Shown here: one piece after another, positions 1 to 8,374 of the stretch | Layout of the letters: each line of letters begins with the position of its first letter | Numbering within the stretch: the first letter of the stretch is position 1 | Assembly: GCA_050946535.1 (NCBI GenBank) | Contig: JBMNUZ010000006.1 | Location: forward strand, 37,313-101,312 | DNA: 64,000 bases | Reading direction: 5' to 3' | Source of the DNA: RUG708 sp050946535 | Lineage (GTDB): Bacteria; Bacillota; Clostridia; Peptostreptococcales; Anaerovoracaceae | Translations under genes and position numbers: made by a program | The notes under the pieces: generated by a model | Databases searched by the model: none | The model's input: the letters and a program-made list of their open reading frames with translations, nothing else | Told to the model about the DNA's origin: nothing

Positions 1-365
1 TTACTGTAGCATGAAATCGTGTTTCTGATAGTTCCTGTGCCGCCCGGAGTAGCGCACCCCTCGATGTATCCGTCTGGCCTGTAGTCGCCGAAAGCCGCTC
101 TCGGAAGAATCTCCAGATATTCCGGAACACCGGCTATAGGAGCGTATTCAGCAAACTCAGCAGGTTTCATGTCCTTTAAAACTTCTACCATCGAAGAGAG
201 CACGATCAGCTCGCCGTTATCGTCGATCAGAGCCCCGATCGTGGCATTCGTAACGTTTTCTTTTCCGTCGCGCTTTACTGCTTCCTTTGCAAGTGTGCTG
301 ATTCCAAAAATCTTATCCTTGCCGCTTATCACGCGGCCGTTGCCTTCGGCAAAAACATATTCCAT
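1..365 (-). CDS. Aminotransferase class I/II, N-terminal part (runs off the window)
   Basis: My translation of the minus strand from ATG at 365 stays open to the window edge, giving about 121 residues that begin MEYVFAEGNGRVISGK. It contains the patterns KIFGIS, TNATIGAL and CATPGGTGTIRNT, typical of the N-terminal third of Firmicute PLP-dependent aromatic or general amino-acid aminotransferases, where PGGTG sits by the cofactor phosphate. A ribosome binding site, GAGAGG, lies 8 bases upstream. The PLP lysine and the C-terminus are outside the window, so substrate cannot be judged. A hairpin with a U-run in its leader (395-428) suggests attenuation. Confidence 0.75.
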   Translation of the reverse strand, partial: MEYVFAEGNGRVISGKDKIFGISTLAKEAVKRDGKENVTNATIGALIDDNGELIVLSSMVEVLKDMKPAEFAEYAPIAGVPEYLEILPRAAFGDYRPDGYIEGCATPGGTGTIRNTISCYS

Positions 366-394
366 ACACTTTACCTCTCGATCTTGTCACTTAA

Positions 395-428
395 GAAAAC
401 GGCGGCCGTCGGAGTACCGTAGCCGCCA
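395..428 (-). terminator. Hairpin plus U-run in the leader of the aminotransferase gene
   Basis: On the minus strand a 6-bp GC stem (GGCGGC at 422-427 pairing with GCCGCC at 401-406) is followed by GTTTTCTT. It lies 30 bases before the aminotransferase start, so it is either an attenuator of that gene or the terminator of an upstream leader transcript. I see no recognisable T-box or known riboswitch aptamer next to it. Confidence 0.45.
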
Positions 429-845
429 TCAGCCTTCGTTTTACCTTGACTTTGTGCAAGCATATCACAATTATACTCATAATTCAATAATCATACGCTA
501 TGTGTATGGTATTTGTGCATGACGAATATTATATTTATCTGCAATTAATATAGTTTTTGCACGCAATGAATATGATATTCGTGCCGTCCGGCATATCCGG
601 CTCGCATTATCCTTAATTGACTTCAGTTTTTCATTACGTAGGCTTATTATTTATAACTCTAATATCACTAATTATAATTACAGATCGCAATTAATAAAAT
701 TTGATAAAATATATATACAAATGTTTTTCTTAATTACCAGAAAATGTTATGGAAATAATTTATATTGATATGTCAATATTCTATCATTAACGCATTATAT
801 ATATTGATATATCGTGAATTATATTATAGCAATTTTCCATTTTTC
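429..845. other. AT-rich intergenic region between divergent genes
   Basis: No gene is visible. The stretch is strongly AT-rich and must hold the control regions for the leftward aminotransferase and the rightward Crp/Fnr gene. It includes the palindrome at 762-779 and a related half-site near 801-820 (TATATTGATATATCG). Confidence 0.6.
762..779. promoter_or_regulatory. Palindromic operator candidate, FNR-like
   Basis: The sequence ATATTGA-TATG-TCAATAT is a perfect inverted repeat with 7-bp arms and a 4-base centre. It resembles the TTGAT-N4-ATCAA box of the Crp/Fnr family. It lies about 70 bp upstream of the -35 box of the Crp/Fnr gene, so autoregulation by that protein, or control of the divergent aminotransferase, is a natural inference. 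Confidence 0.5.
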
Positions 846-873
846 TTTACAATTCATCCCATTATGATATAAT
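846..873 (+). promoter_or_regulatory. Sigma-A-type promoter of the Crp/Fnr gene
   Basis: TTTACA at 846-851 and TATAAT at 868-873 are separated by 16 bp, a near-consensus housekeeping promoter. The start codon at 915 lies about 35 bases beyond the expected transcription start. Confidence 0.75.
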
Positions 874-914
874 CAAATTATCTAATTTATCGAGTTTTGG
901 AGATTCAAATTTCT

Positions 915-1514
915 ATGGATAAAGAAAAATTTCTGCAGCAGGCTCTCAATATACAGGACGAAGAATTGCTTACAAAGTTTGCCGCCGCTTCAAAAGTTAT
1001 CCATTTCAAGAAGGACAGCCTTCTGATCAAGGCGGGCGACAGTCAGGAATATGCCGACATACTCGTTTCAGGCATATTAAGAGGTTTCTTCATCGATTTT
1101 CAGGGCAAAGATATAACAGACAGCTTCTTTTACCAGAGAGGCGATATAGTTATGGGATGCCACGGTTTCAACAATCCGGCGCTTATCAGCATAGAAGCGC
1201 TTACCGAAGGCGACGTGGTCCGCATCCCGGTGCCGGATATTTCCAGGCTTCTGGACGAATATCACGAGCTTTCCATCATCTATTCGAAAATCCTCATGAG
1301 GGCTCTCGACAAGCAGTGGAAAATAAAAAACGCAGTCTATCAGTATTCTGCAATAGACCGCTACAAGTGGTTCATACGTTCTTACCCTGAGCTGCTTCAC
1401 ACGGTGCCTAACAAGTACATTGCATCGTTTCTGAACATCACACCTGTGACGCTGAGCCGCATCAAAGCAAAACTCAAAGCAAGTTCTGAACAAATTCAAA
1501 AGCCGCTTATGTAA
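915..1514 (+). CDS. Crp/Fnr-family transcriptional regulator
   Basis: The protein has 199 residues from ATG 915. An in-frame TTG lies at 897, but the GGAG ribosome binding site at 899-902 overlaps that codon and serves the ATG. The N-terminal ~120 residues have a cyclic-nucleotide-binding-like beta-roll (GILRGFFIDFQGKDIT, FYQRGDIVM). The C-terminus has a winged helix with recognition segment ITPVTLSRIKAKL. There is no Fnr-type N-terminal cysteine cluster, so an Fe-S oxygen sensor is unlikely; the ligand is unknown. It converges on the eutP-eutS pair and shares a terminator with it. A palindrome and a good promoter lie upstream, so autoregulation is plausible. Confidence 0.85.
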   Translation: MDKEKFLQQALNIQDEELLTKFAAASKVIHFKKDSLLIKAGDSQEYADILVSGILRGFFIDFQGKDITDSFFYQRGDIVMGCHGFNNPALISIEALTEGDVVRIPVPDISRLLDEYHELSIIYSKILMRALDKQWKIKNAVYQYSAIDRYKWFIRSYPELLHTVPNKYIASFLNITPVTLSRIKAKLKASSEQIQKPLM

Positions 1515-1530
1515 GCGGCTTTTTGTATTT
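1498..1530. terminator. Bidirectional intrinsic terminator
   Basis: AAAAGCCGCTTATGTAAGCGGCTTTT forms a tight hairpin with A and T runs on both sides, followed on the plus strand by TTTTTGTATTTTTT. It overlaps the stop of the Crp/Fnr gene and lies between two convergent genes, so it probably ends both transcripts. Confidence 0.8.
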
Positions 1531-1593
1531 TTTGTTATTAAATTATTTTCCTGAATTATGGACGAGCTCAATTGCTGACGAGCTCTGAAAAAG

Positions 1594-2379
1594 CTACATC
1601 TTTCTCAGTCTTTCCGCTCTCTTTGGATCCTTGATGCCCGCGGCTTCCATAGGTTTTTCTATGCCCTCGGCCGCTATTTTGGCGTCCTTCTCCTCTTCGA
1701 GTTCGTCTATCTCCGATTTGAATTTTACTCCGCGCTGAGCAGGTACATCTTTCGTCGCTTTTACGCTCTGACCGTCTGCCGTAATTCCTCTGCCGAGAAC
1801 ATCTTCGCCGACATCTACATGAGCGAAATGACGTTCTCTCGTGTCATAATCGTCGACATCGATGTTTTCCTTGGAGTAGTCTGTAAGACCGCCCTTCTTT
1901 GTCTGCATGGACTGCTGCATCTCTTTGGCCTTCTCCCACGGGAGCACGTCTCCGTCCTCCTTGAGGAATTCGAGAAGATCAGGAATGCCTTCGCCGCTGT
2001 AAGCACTTATGTAGAAAATCTTGCGGCAGCCGGCAAGCCTCAGCCACCTCGCGGCTTGTCTCGGATTAGCGCAGCGGTGGTCTATCTTGGTCACTATACC
2101 GATTACCGGACGCGTGCTTACCGCTGTGCAGCACGGCGGATAAAGAGAATACGGCTCTATCGCACTTATCAGAAGGCCTACGACGTCTGCCTCGCATGAA
2201 TAGATGGCCAGCGCTTTTGAGAGCCTTGAACATTCGGTGTATTCACCCGGAGTGTCTATAATGACATCGAATGTATTGACATACTGCGTTTTATGGTATG
2301 TTATGGTCTCACCCCTCATGGCCTGTGTCAGCGACGTCTTACCGCACTCACTGCGTCCCATGAATAAGATTTTACGCAT
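1594..2379 (-). CDS. eutP: EutP/PduV-like GTPase with a ~110-residue charged C-terminal extension
   Basis: The 261-residue protein starts with a small P-loop GTPase domain: Walker A GRSECGKTS (residues 8-16), DTPGE (42-46), TKID (97-100) and SAYSGEG (125-131). These match the EutP/PduV family of microcompartment-associated GTPases, usually about 150 residues long. Residues ~148-261 are an added, highly charged, probably partly helical tail rich in Glu and Lys that I do not recognise. Its ribosome binding site sits in the end of eutS and the start is 7 bases past the eutS stop, so the pair is translationally coupled. No ethanolamine or propanediol enzymes are nearby. Family assignment is firm; the cellular role is inferred. 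Confidence 0.85.
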   Translation of the reverse strand: MRKILFMGRSECGKTSLTQAMRGETITYHKTQYVNTFDVIIDTPGEYTECSRLSKALAIYSCEADVVGLLISAIEPYSLYPPCCTAVSTRPVIGIVTKIDHRCANPRQAARWLRLAGCRKIFYISAYSGEGIPDLLEFLKEDGDVLPWEKAKEMQQSMQTKKGGLTDYSKENIDVDDYDTRERHFAHVDVGEDVLGRGITADGQSVKATKDVPAQRGVKFKSEIDELEEEKDAKIAAEGIEKPMEAAGIKDPKRAERLRKM

Positions 2380-2386
2380 TAAATAT

Positions 2387-2770
2387 CTACCTCTTCGTTA
2401 TCTTGCAGCACGCAAATCCAAGCTCAGTCTTGAAATAGTCGACAACCTCCTGTACGGCGTTTTCGACTTCGGACATTGCTCCGGTAATAATAAGCGTGCC
2501 TGCAAAACGGTCTACGAAGCCAAGATAAATGTCTCCTGCCTTTGTGCAGATATCTGCTGCGATTACGGCTGTTTCAGACGGACACAGTGTCATGATACCT
2601 ATGGCTGAGCCGTCATAGTCGATATCAGGATTGAGTCCAAGTTTCTGATATATGATAGGTTGCGGACTACCTATAATATGAGCTAGGGATATCTGATTGC
2701 CCGGTACTGTTTCCTGAATAATACGCAGCCTGCCCGAGTCGTCATGAGGCAGCAAATCTTTAATATCCAT
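2387..2770 (-). CDS. eutS: EutS/PduU-like bacterial microcompartment shell protein
   Basis: The protein has 127 residues. From residue ~16 on it matches EutS: RIIQETVPGNQISLAHII, AIGIMTLCPSETAVIA, YLGFVDRFAGTLIITG and a C-terminal CCKITKR. EutS/PduU proteins are circularly permuted single-BMC-domain hexameric shell components. The N-terminus (MDIKDLLPHDDSG) is about a dozen residues longer than usual. The GGGAGG ribosome binding site is 13 bases from the ATG, a little far. It is the first gene of a two-gene operon with eutP and has its own promoter at 2918-2946. No other shell protein is in the window. Confidence 0.9.
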   Translation of the reverse strand: MDIKDLLPHDDSGRLRIIQETVPGNQISLAHIIGSPQPIIYQKLGLNPDIDYDGSAIGIMTLCPSETAVIAADICTKAGDIYLGFVDRFAGTLIITGAMSEVENAVQEVVDYFKTELGFACCKITKR

Positions 2771-2871
2771 TACCCGCGGATGTCCTCCCTTCCTTAACTG
2801 ACAGAAAATGCGGACTGCATAAGCACCCGCAAAGATAAAATCTGATTACACAAAATATAAAAATCTGCAGC

Positions 2872-2892
2872 GCCGGAGCCATCCGGCTTTTT
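2872..2892 (+). terminator. Short GC hairpin with U-run in the eutS leader region
   Basis: GCCGGA-GCCA-TCCGGC followed by TTTTT reads as an intrinsic terminator on the plus strand. On the minus strand the same hairpin lies between the eutS promoter and gene, with T-runs only some 10 bases after it, so it could also act as a weak attenuator of eutS. No plus-strand gene that would need it is visible. Confidence 0.4.
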
Positions 2893-2917
2893 GTGCGCCG
2901 CAACATATCTTACATAT

Positions 2918-2946
2918 ATTTTATTAACATTATCAATGAAAGTCAA
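2918..2946 (-). promoter_or_regulatory. Promoter of the eutS-eutP operon
   Basis: On the minus strand TTGACT (2946-2941) and TAAAAT (2923-2918) are separated by 17 bp. It begins just downstream of the ECF gene stop, so eutS-eutP is an independent unit with a leader of about 140 bases. Confidence 0.75.
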
Positions 2947-2959
2947 ACTATAAATATGA

Positions 2960-3505
2960 CTAATGCTCGCGCGAGGTTCCTCCGTTGAGGCCGCCGATGT
3001 GATATACCATGCGTTTCCCCAGTGCTGTCTTTGAAACGGCTGCAGTCGCAATGCCTCCGACGACTATTCCGAGTATTCCCTGTACGATCATGCCCGACGC
3101 TTCGGCTATCGACCCGCCGATTCCTCCTTCGAGGAAGTAAGCGGCTCCCGAGTAAATAACTGTTTCGACGAGGAAGCCTACGATCATCGAGAAGAGCCAC
3201 CAGATTCTTCCTCTGCCCCTGTCGAGGAGAACGCAGATGACTAAGACCATAACCACTTTGGCGATGAGCGAAAACGGAGCCCACATCGTGTAGCCCAGGA
3301 TTATATCGGAGAGCATCGCGCCTATACCGGCCGCCGCGGCTCCGATCTTTTTGCCCAGCATCATGAGAGCCAGAACCACCATCGCGTCTCCGAGGTGCGT
3401 GTACCCGCCGACACCGTTAGGAATGCTGATGCAGGTCACCGCAAAAATAACAGCGGCCATGACGCCGCCCAGAACGATATTCACTGTTTTGTCCGATCTA
3501 TTCAT
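2960..3505 (-). CDS. ECF transporter S component (substrate-binding membrane subunit)
   Basis: The protein has 181 residues and about six hydrophobic helices. It has the pattern GGYTHLGDAMVVLA near residues 33-46, typical of vitamin-specific S components that dock on a shared EcfAAT energizing module, followed by WAPFSLIAKVVMV. The sequence resembles pyridoxine or hydroxymethylpyrimidine S components, but the substrate cannot be fixed from sequence alone, and no riboswitch was seen upstream. GGGAGGGTGAC precedes the ATG. EcfA/EcfT genes are not in the window, as expected for group II ECF systems. It is separated from alaA by a strong terminator. Confidence 0.8.
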   Translation of the reverse strand: MNRSDKTVNIVLGGVMAAVIFAVTCISIPNGVGGYTHLGDAMVVLALMMLGKKIGAAAAGIGAMLSDIILGYTMWAPFSLIAKVVMVLVICVLLDRGRGRIWWLFSMIVGFLVETVIYSGAAYFLEGGIGGSIAEASGMIVQGILGIVVGGIATAAVSKTALGKRMVYHIGGLNGGTSREH

Positions 3506-3606
3506 GTCACCCTCCCGGTTTCGTTTTGACTAAACGTATTATACATCGCGGCCGGTCTGCTTTTCAACAGATCAGGCGTTTCCGGCACCGGCCCGCAAAC
3601 GGAAAA

Positions 3607-3643
3607 GAACCCGCCGCAAATTTATTGTCTGTGCGGCGGGTTC
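3607..3643 (-). terminator. Intrinsic terminator downstream of alaA
   Basis: GAACCCGCCGCA pairs perfectly with TGCGGCGGGTTC, giving a 12-bp stem. On the minus strand it is followed by TTTTCC. It lies about 100 bases past the alaA stop. Confidence 0.75.
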
Positions 3644-3741
3644 CGTTGCATTTCAAATATTTATTTGTATTTATTGCTGTCTGCTGCGCGGCAGTTTCCC
3701 GCTGTCCACGCGCTGTCCCCAGATCGTCTCCCTGAAGGAAT

Positions 3742-4959
3742 TTATTTCTGGTGATAATCAGCCAGGAATTCTCCGAGACCCTTCATGCCGGCTTTGATCG
3801 TGTCGACGTCAGGCAGCATTACGATTCTGAAGTGGTCAGGCTCAGGCCAGTTGAAGCCGGTGCCGCTCGTGATCAGCACGTGCTTCTGCTCGAGCAGATC
3901 GATTGCGAACTGCGTATCGTCGTGAATGTTGAACTTCTTGACGTCGAGCTTAGGGAAGCAGTAGAAAGCTCCGTGAGGCTTTACTACGGAAATTCCCGGG
4001 ATTTCGTTGAGCGCGTTGATGCAGGCTTCTCTCTGTTCGTAGATTCTGCCGCCCGGCTGGAGCATCGCTTCGAGCTCGCTCTTGTCCTCGAGGCACATCT
4101 TTACGACCGACTGAGCCGGTACGTTTGAGCAGAGTCTCATTGAAGCGAGCAACGTAAGGCCTGCGATATAGTCCTGTACTCTCGATCTGTCGCCGCAGAG
4201 AATCATCCAGCCGATTCTGAATCCGCACATCATGTGTGACTTCGACAGTCCGCCGAATGTGATCGTGAACACGTCAGGAGCGAATGTAGCGAGCGAGTGA
4301 TGCTCGTAACCGTCCATGAGGATTCTGTCGTAAATCTCGTCTGAAAACAGGATCAGCTCGTGCTCGCGTGCGAGATCTGCGATCTGCTGGAGGACTTCGT
4401 CAGGATAAACCGCGCCGGTAGGGTTGTTAGGGTTGATGACGACGATGCCCTTTGTGTGTGAATTTATCTTCTTCTTCATATCCTCGATGTCAGGCATCCA
4501 GTTGGACTTCTCGTCGCAGAGATAGTGAACAGGAGTGCCGCCGCCGAGCGTTACAGAACCCGTCCAGAGAGGATAGTCAGGAGCAGGAACGAGGATTTCG
4601 TCGCCAGGATTGAGCAGCGCATTGAGCGACATCGTGATCAGTTCGCTTGCGCCGTTGCCTGTGAAGATCTCTTCTGTATTGATATTAGGAAGACCCTTCT
4701 TGAGGCCGTATTCATATATAGCCTGGCGAGTCTCAGGAAGTCCCTTCGAATGTGAATATCCTTCGTTGTCCTCGAGATGAGCCTTCATTTCGTCGACTAC
4801 CTTCTGAGGCGCTCTGAATCCGAACGGAGCAGGATTTCCTATGTTCAGCTTGAGGACGTCGATGCCCTGTTCGGTCATCTCGTTTGCCTTTACGGCAACA
4901 GGCCCTCTGATTTCGTATTTTACGTTATTAAGCTTCTGAGACTTTTCGAAAATTCTCAT
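3742..4959 (-). CDS. alaA: Alanine-type aminotransferase (glutamate-pyruvate transaminase)
   Basis: The protein has 405 residues and is collinear with the AlaA/YfbQ branch of class I aminotransferases. It shows the N-terminal pattern YEIRGPVAVKANEM, LKLNIGNPAPFGF, the loop VPAPDYPLWTGSVTL, NPNNPTGAVY, SDEIYDRIL, and the Schiff-base lysine in GLSKS (K240). The family interconverts alanine and 2-oxoglutarate with pyruvate and glutamate in the cytoplasm using PLP. In this family the residues after the lysine usually read TYRVAGF; here they are SHMMCGF, a modest change next to the cofactor. GAAAGAGG precedes the ATG. Monocistronic, with a promoter at 5032-5060 and a terminator at 3607-3643. Confidence 0.92.
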   Translation of the reverse strand: MRIFEKSQKLNNVKYEIRGPVAVKANEMTEQGIDVLKLNIGNPAPFGFRAPQKVVDEMKAHLEDNEGYSHSKGLPETRQAIYEYGLKKGLPNINTEEIFTGNGASELITMSLNALLNPGDEILVPAPDYPLWTGSVTLGGGTPVHYLCDEKSNWMPDIEDMKKKINSHTKGIVVINPNNPTGAVYPDEVLQQIADLAREHELILFSDEIYDRILMDGYEHHSLATFAPDVFTITFGGLSKSHMMCGFRIGWMILCGDRSRVQDYIAGLTLLASMRLCSNVPAQSVVKMCLEDKSELEAMLQPGGRIYEQREACINALNEIPGISVVKPHGAFYCFPKLDVKKFNIHDDTQFAIDLLEQKHVLITSGTGFNWPEPDHFRIVMLPDVDTIKAGMKGLGEFLADYHQK

Positions 4960-5031
4960 ATAATACCTCTTTCATACAGTTTACTGCAGCATATTACATA
5001 TAAAAATATACAGATTTTCGTATATGAAAAA

Positions 5032-5060
5032 ATAATATTACTACGAGCTTAAGATATCAA
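5032..5060 (-). promoter_or_regulatory. Promoter of alaA
   Basis: TTGATA (5060-5055) and TATTAT (5037-5032) on the minus strand are separated by exactly 17 bp. The expected leader is about 65 bases. Nothing else is recognisable in the AT-rich 4960-5323 gap except this and the trkA promoter. Confidence 0.7.
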
Positions 5061-5219
5061 GAGATTCGGCGTTTTTTGATAAATATTTTGCACATTAATA
5101 CAATATTCCGATAAATTTCGGACTCATATACCCGTAAAGTACATAATCTGGCGCTGTAAAAGTCTGCTCTCATTTCCGCGCTGCCGTGCCTCATTGCTCT
5201 TTTGTTAACATTATTTGTC

Positions 5220-5248
5220 TTGTAAATCGTAAAAAAAAAGCGTATCAT
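5220..5248 (+). promoter_or_regulatory. Promoter of trkA-trkH
   Basis: TTGTAA at 5220-5225 and TATCAT at 5243-5248 are separated by 17 bp that are mostly A. A leader of about 70 bases follows, without a recognisable c-di-AMP (ydaO) riboswitch. Confidence 0.6.
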
Positions 5249-5323
5249 ATCTTAAGCATTATAAGATGTAATTCAAACTTGTAATTTAAACTGACATACA
5301 TTATTTACTATTAGGAGATATAA

Positions 5324-6679
5324 ATGAAAGCAGTTATTATCGGATGCGGCAATGTAGGCCTCGCCGTTGCGCAGAAACTGACCGAGGAAAATCACGACGT
5401 AGTTCTCGTCGACCGGTCCGAGGATCAGGTACAGCACGTTCCGGACGACCTCGATGCAATGGTTATAAAAGGCAACGGAAATTCTGTGGGCACTCTCAGA
5501 GATGCAGGCATAGAAACGGCCGATGCGCTCATCGCCGTCACACGTTCCGACGAGGTTAACCTGCTGTGCTGCCTGTTTGCGAAGAGTATGAGCAAGTGCC
5601 ATACCATCGCAAGGGTCAGAGATCCTCTCTATCTGAACGAACTGAATTTCCTCAGAGAGAAGCTCAGCATCAATCTGATCATCAACCCTGAGTTCGCCAC
5701 GGCCCGTGAAATCTCGAGGCTGCTCATGTTCCCTGATTCGGACAACGTCGTCACGTTCGCAAAGAACAAGATTCTCTTTACCAACGGCCACATCGGTCCC
5801 GGACAGCATCTCGACGGCATCACGATAGCGAAAGCCATAAAGAAAATCGGCGTGAACGTGCTTATTGCAGCCGTCGAAAGAGACGGTGAAGTCTATATTC
5901 CTAACGGCTCGTTCACGCTTGAAAACGGAGACAGCTTCTACATACTCGCCTCTGCGAAAAACACGAGCGCGTTCTACAAGAAAATCGGGCTTTCCGGAAA
6001 CAGGATCAAGCGTGTTCTCATAGCCGGCGGCAGCATCATTTCCGAATATCTTACCGAGATGCTCGGCACCATGGGCGCCGAAGTCCATATCATCGAAGAA
6101 AACCCGGAGCGCGCCGAACAGCTCTCCGACAAACTGCCGAAAGCCACTATCATAGTCGGCGATGCGACGGACAGAGATACTCTCATCGAACAGGGTCTCC
6201 TCAAGGCCGACGCTTTTATCACGCTGATGGACGCCGACGAGGAAAACGTCATGATCAGCCTTTTCGCAAAGGCAAAGACAGATGCGAAGATCGTGATGAA
6301 GATCGCCAAGACTTCGTTCCGCGATATACTGAGCGAGCTCGGTCTGGAAAGAGCTGTTTACCCTGATATGATGACGGCCGATTACATCATTCAGTATCTG
6401 CGCGCTGTACAGAACACTTCCGGAAACAGTGTAGAAACTCTGTACCATATGTTTGACGAACGCGTCGAAGCGCTGGAATTCGTGGTGCGCACAGATTCAC
6501 CTGTCACCAACACCAGGCTCGCCGACATGAATCTGAAGGACAATACGCTCATCGGGTGCATCAACCGCCACGGAAAGATCATTGTCCCGACCGGCGAGGA
6601 CACAATACACATAGGCGACACGGTCGTCGTCGTAACTGCACAGAAAGGCCTCCACGACCTTAACGATATTCTCAGATAG
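5324..6679 (+). CDS. trkA: Trk system potassium uptake protein TrkA
   Basis: The protein has 451 residues and two tandem RCK modules. The first starts with the Rossmann motif GCGNVGLAVA (residues 7-16) and the second with LIAGGSIISEYL; each is followed by a TrkA_C subdomain, the usual architecture of full-length TrkA. It is the peripheral nucleotide-binding gating ring of the Trk/Ktr channel and binds NAD(H) or ATP/ADP. AGGAGATATAA precedes the ATG. trkH begins 15 bases after the stop, so the two subunits are co-expressed. Confidence 0.95.
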   Translation: MKAVIIGCGNVGLAVAQKLTEENHDVVLVDRSEDQVQHVPDDLDAMVIKGNGNSVGTLRDAGIETADALIAVTRSDEVNLLCCLFAKSMSKCHTIARVRDPLYLNELNFLREKLSINLIINPEFATAREISRLLMFPDSDNVVTFAKNKILFTNGHIGPGQHLDGITIAKAIKKIGVNVLIAAVERDGEVYIPNGSFTLENGDSFYILASAKNTSAFYKKIGLSGNRIKRVLIAGGSIISEYLTEMLGTMGAEVHIIEENPERAEQLSDKLPKATIIVGDATDRDTLIEQGLLKADAFITLMDADEENVMISLFAKAKTDAKIVMKIAKTSFRDILSELGLERAVYPDMMTADYIIQYLRAVQNTSGNSVETLYHMFDERVEALEFVVRTDSPVTNTRLADMNLKDNTLIGCINRHGKIIVPTGEDTIHIGDTVVVVTAQKGLHDLNDILR

Positions 6680-6694
6680 TCCGGAGGTCAGTCC

Positions 6695-8131
6695 ATGAAT
6701 ATTCGACTCATATTCTACATCACAGGCTGGATACTCAACATAGAGGCCGTGCTCATGGCTCCGGCCGTCGTGGTTTCACTCATATACGGCGAGGACTGCA
6801 TTCCGCTGGTGCTTTCATTAGCCATATGTCTCGCGGCAGGCACGCTGCTCGTCGTCAGGAAGCCCCGCAATCGCCAGTTCTCTATAAAAGAAGGTTATGT
6901 CACGGTTGCAATGGTCTGGATCGTAATGAGTATCGCCGGCATGCTCCCGTTCCTGTTTTCCGGTGTCATACAAAATCCTGTGAACGCGTTCTTCGAAACC
7001 GTTTCCGGATTCACGACGACCGGAGCCAGCATACTCAGCGATGTCGAATCAGTTCCGAAGGGCCTGCTGTTCTGGCGCAGCATGACGCACTGGATCGGCG
7101 GCATGGGCATACTGGTTTTCCTGATCTCGATCATTCCTATGATCGGAGGCAGCAAGATGAACCTCATGAAGGCGGAAAGCTCCGGGCCTTCGGTCACGAG
7201 GATCATGCCTACTGCGAGGGAAAGCGCGCGGATGCTGTATAAAATCTACATATCGATGACGATCATCATGGTCCTGCTGCTGCTTGCAGACAAAATGCCG
7301 CTTTTCGACGCACTCACGATCACGTTCGGCACAGCCGGCACAGGCGGATTCGGAGTATTGAACGACAGCTGCGCGAGCTATACCGTTTACCAGCAGATCA
7401 TCATTACCATATTCATGATCCTGTTTTCCATCAACTTCAACGTCTATTTCTACATTCTGAACAGGAAGTTCAAGAACGCATTTTCCGTCGAAGAGGCCCG
7501 CTGGTATATCATCATAATAGCGTGCGCCACGGGAGCGATAGCCTGGAATATACGGGACAGTTTCGACTCGGCCGGAGAAGCCATACAGCAGGCGGCTTTT
7601 CAGGTAGCTTCGATCATCTCGACCACTGGATTTTCCACGGTCGATTTCAATAAATGGCCTGCTCTCGCCTGCTCGATCCTCGTACTGCTCATGATACTGG
7701 GCGGCTGCTCGGGGAGCACGGGCGGCGGCATCAAGATCTGCAGACTTGTCGTGGAGGTAAAGCAGCTCGCCCGCGAACTGCTGTCGTATCTCTATCCCGG
7801 ATCGGTCCGCCAGGTCAGGCTGGACGGGAAAAAACTCGACGCTTCCGTCATACGTTCGATCAATGTGTTCATCGGCGCGTATATACTCATATTCATGGTT
7901 TCCGTGATTATTATTTCAATCGACGGTTACGACTTCACGACGAATTTCACCGCTGTCGCGGCTACGCTCAGCAACATAGGACCGGGACTCGGAGAGGTCG
8001 GCCCGGCTTCGAACTTCGATTTGTACTCGAATCTTTCGAAACTGGTTCTTTCGTTCGATATGCTTGCCGGACGTCTCGAAATATTCCCGATCCTCCTGTT
8101 CTTCACTCCGAAGGCATGGAAAAAATTCTGA
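6695..8131 (+). CDS. trkH: Trk/Ktr potassium channel subunit TrkH
   Basis: The protein has 478 residues of polytopic membrane protein with four pore loops of the SKT family. The four selectivity-filter regions are visible: SGFTTTGASI, FGTAGTGGFG, STTGFSTVDF and LSNIGPGLGE, each with the conserved filter glycine. GGSKMNLMKAE is the usual cytoplasmic loop. It forms the membrane pore gated by TrkA and takes up potassium. GGAGG lies 8 bases before the start. The transcript ends at the hairpin 8262-8304. Confidence 0.95.
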   Translation: MNIRLIFYITGWILNIEAVLMAPAVVVSLIYGEDCIPLVLSLAICLAAGTLLVVRKPRNRQFSIKEGYVTVAMVWIVMSIAGMLPFLFSGVIQNPVNAFFETVSGFTTTGASILSDVESVPKGLLFWRSMTHWIGGMGILVFLISIIPMIGGSKMNLMKAESSGPSVTRIMPTARESARMLYKIYISMTIIMVLLLLADKMPLFDALTITFGTAGTGGFGVLNDSCASYTVYQQIIITIFMILFSINFNVYFYILNRKFKNAFSVEEARWYIIIIACATGAIAWNIRDSFDSAGEAIQQAAFQVASIISTTGFSTVDFNKWPALACSILVLLMILGGCSGSTGGGIKICRLVVEVKQLARELLSYLYPGSVRQVRLDGKKLDASVIRSINVFIGAYILIFMVSVIIISIDGYDFTTNFTAVAATLSNIGPGLGEVGPASNFDLYSNLSKLVLSFDMLAGRLEIFPILLFFTPKAWKKF

Positions 8132-8261
8132 TTTCCGCGCTACTGCACCACGCAGCGGGGAATGGTTTTCCTGGCTGCCAGCCGGCATAGAAGGCATACA
8201 ATTTGCATGAATAAGGCGTGCCGCTCGCGCGCAGCCGACATACATCACAATAAAGGCATAA

Positions 8262-8304
8262 AAATTCCCGATATGAGGTTTATCGATCCTCATACCGGGA
8301 ATTA
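8262..8304. terminator. Bidirectional terminator between trkH and lysS
   Basis: AAATTCCCGATATGAGG pairs with CCTCATACCGGGAATTA around an 8-base loop, followed by TTTTG on the plus strand and preceded by AAAA for the minus strand. It lies between convergent trkH and lysS. Confidence 0.75.
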
Positions 8305-8374
8305 TTTTGCTCGTAAATTTTCAATTTTGTGATCACTGTGAGCCGCTGATCTGCTGAACTGGCGGACCCCCGCT

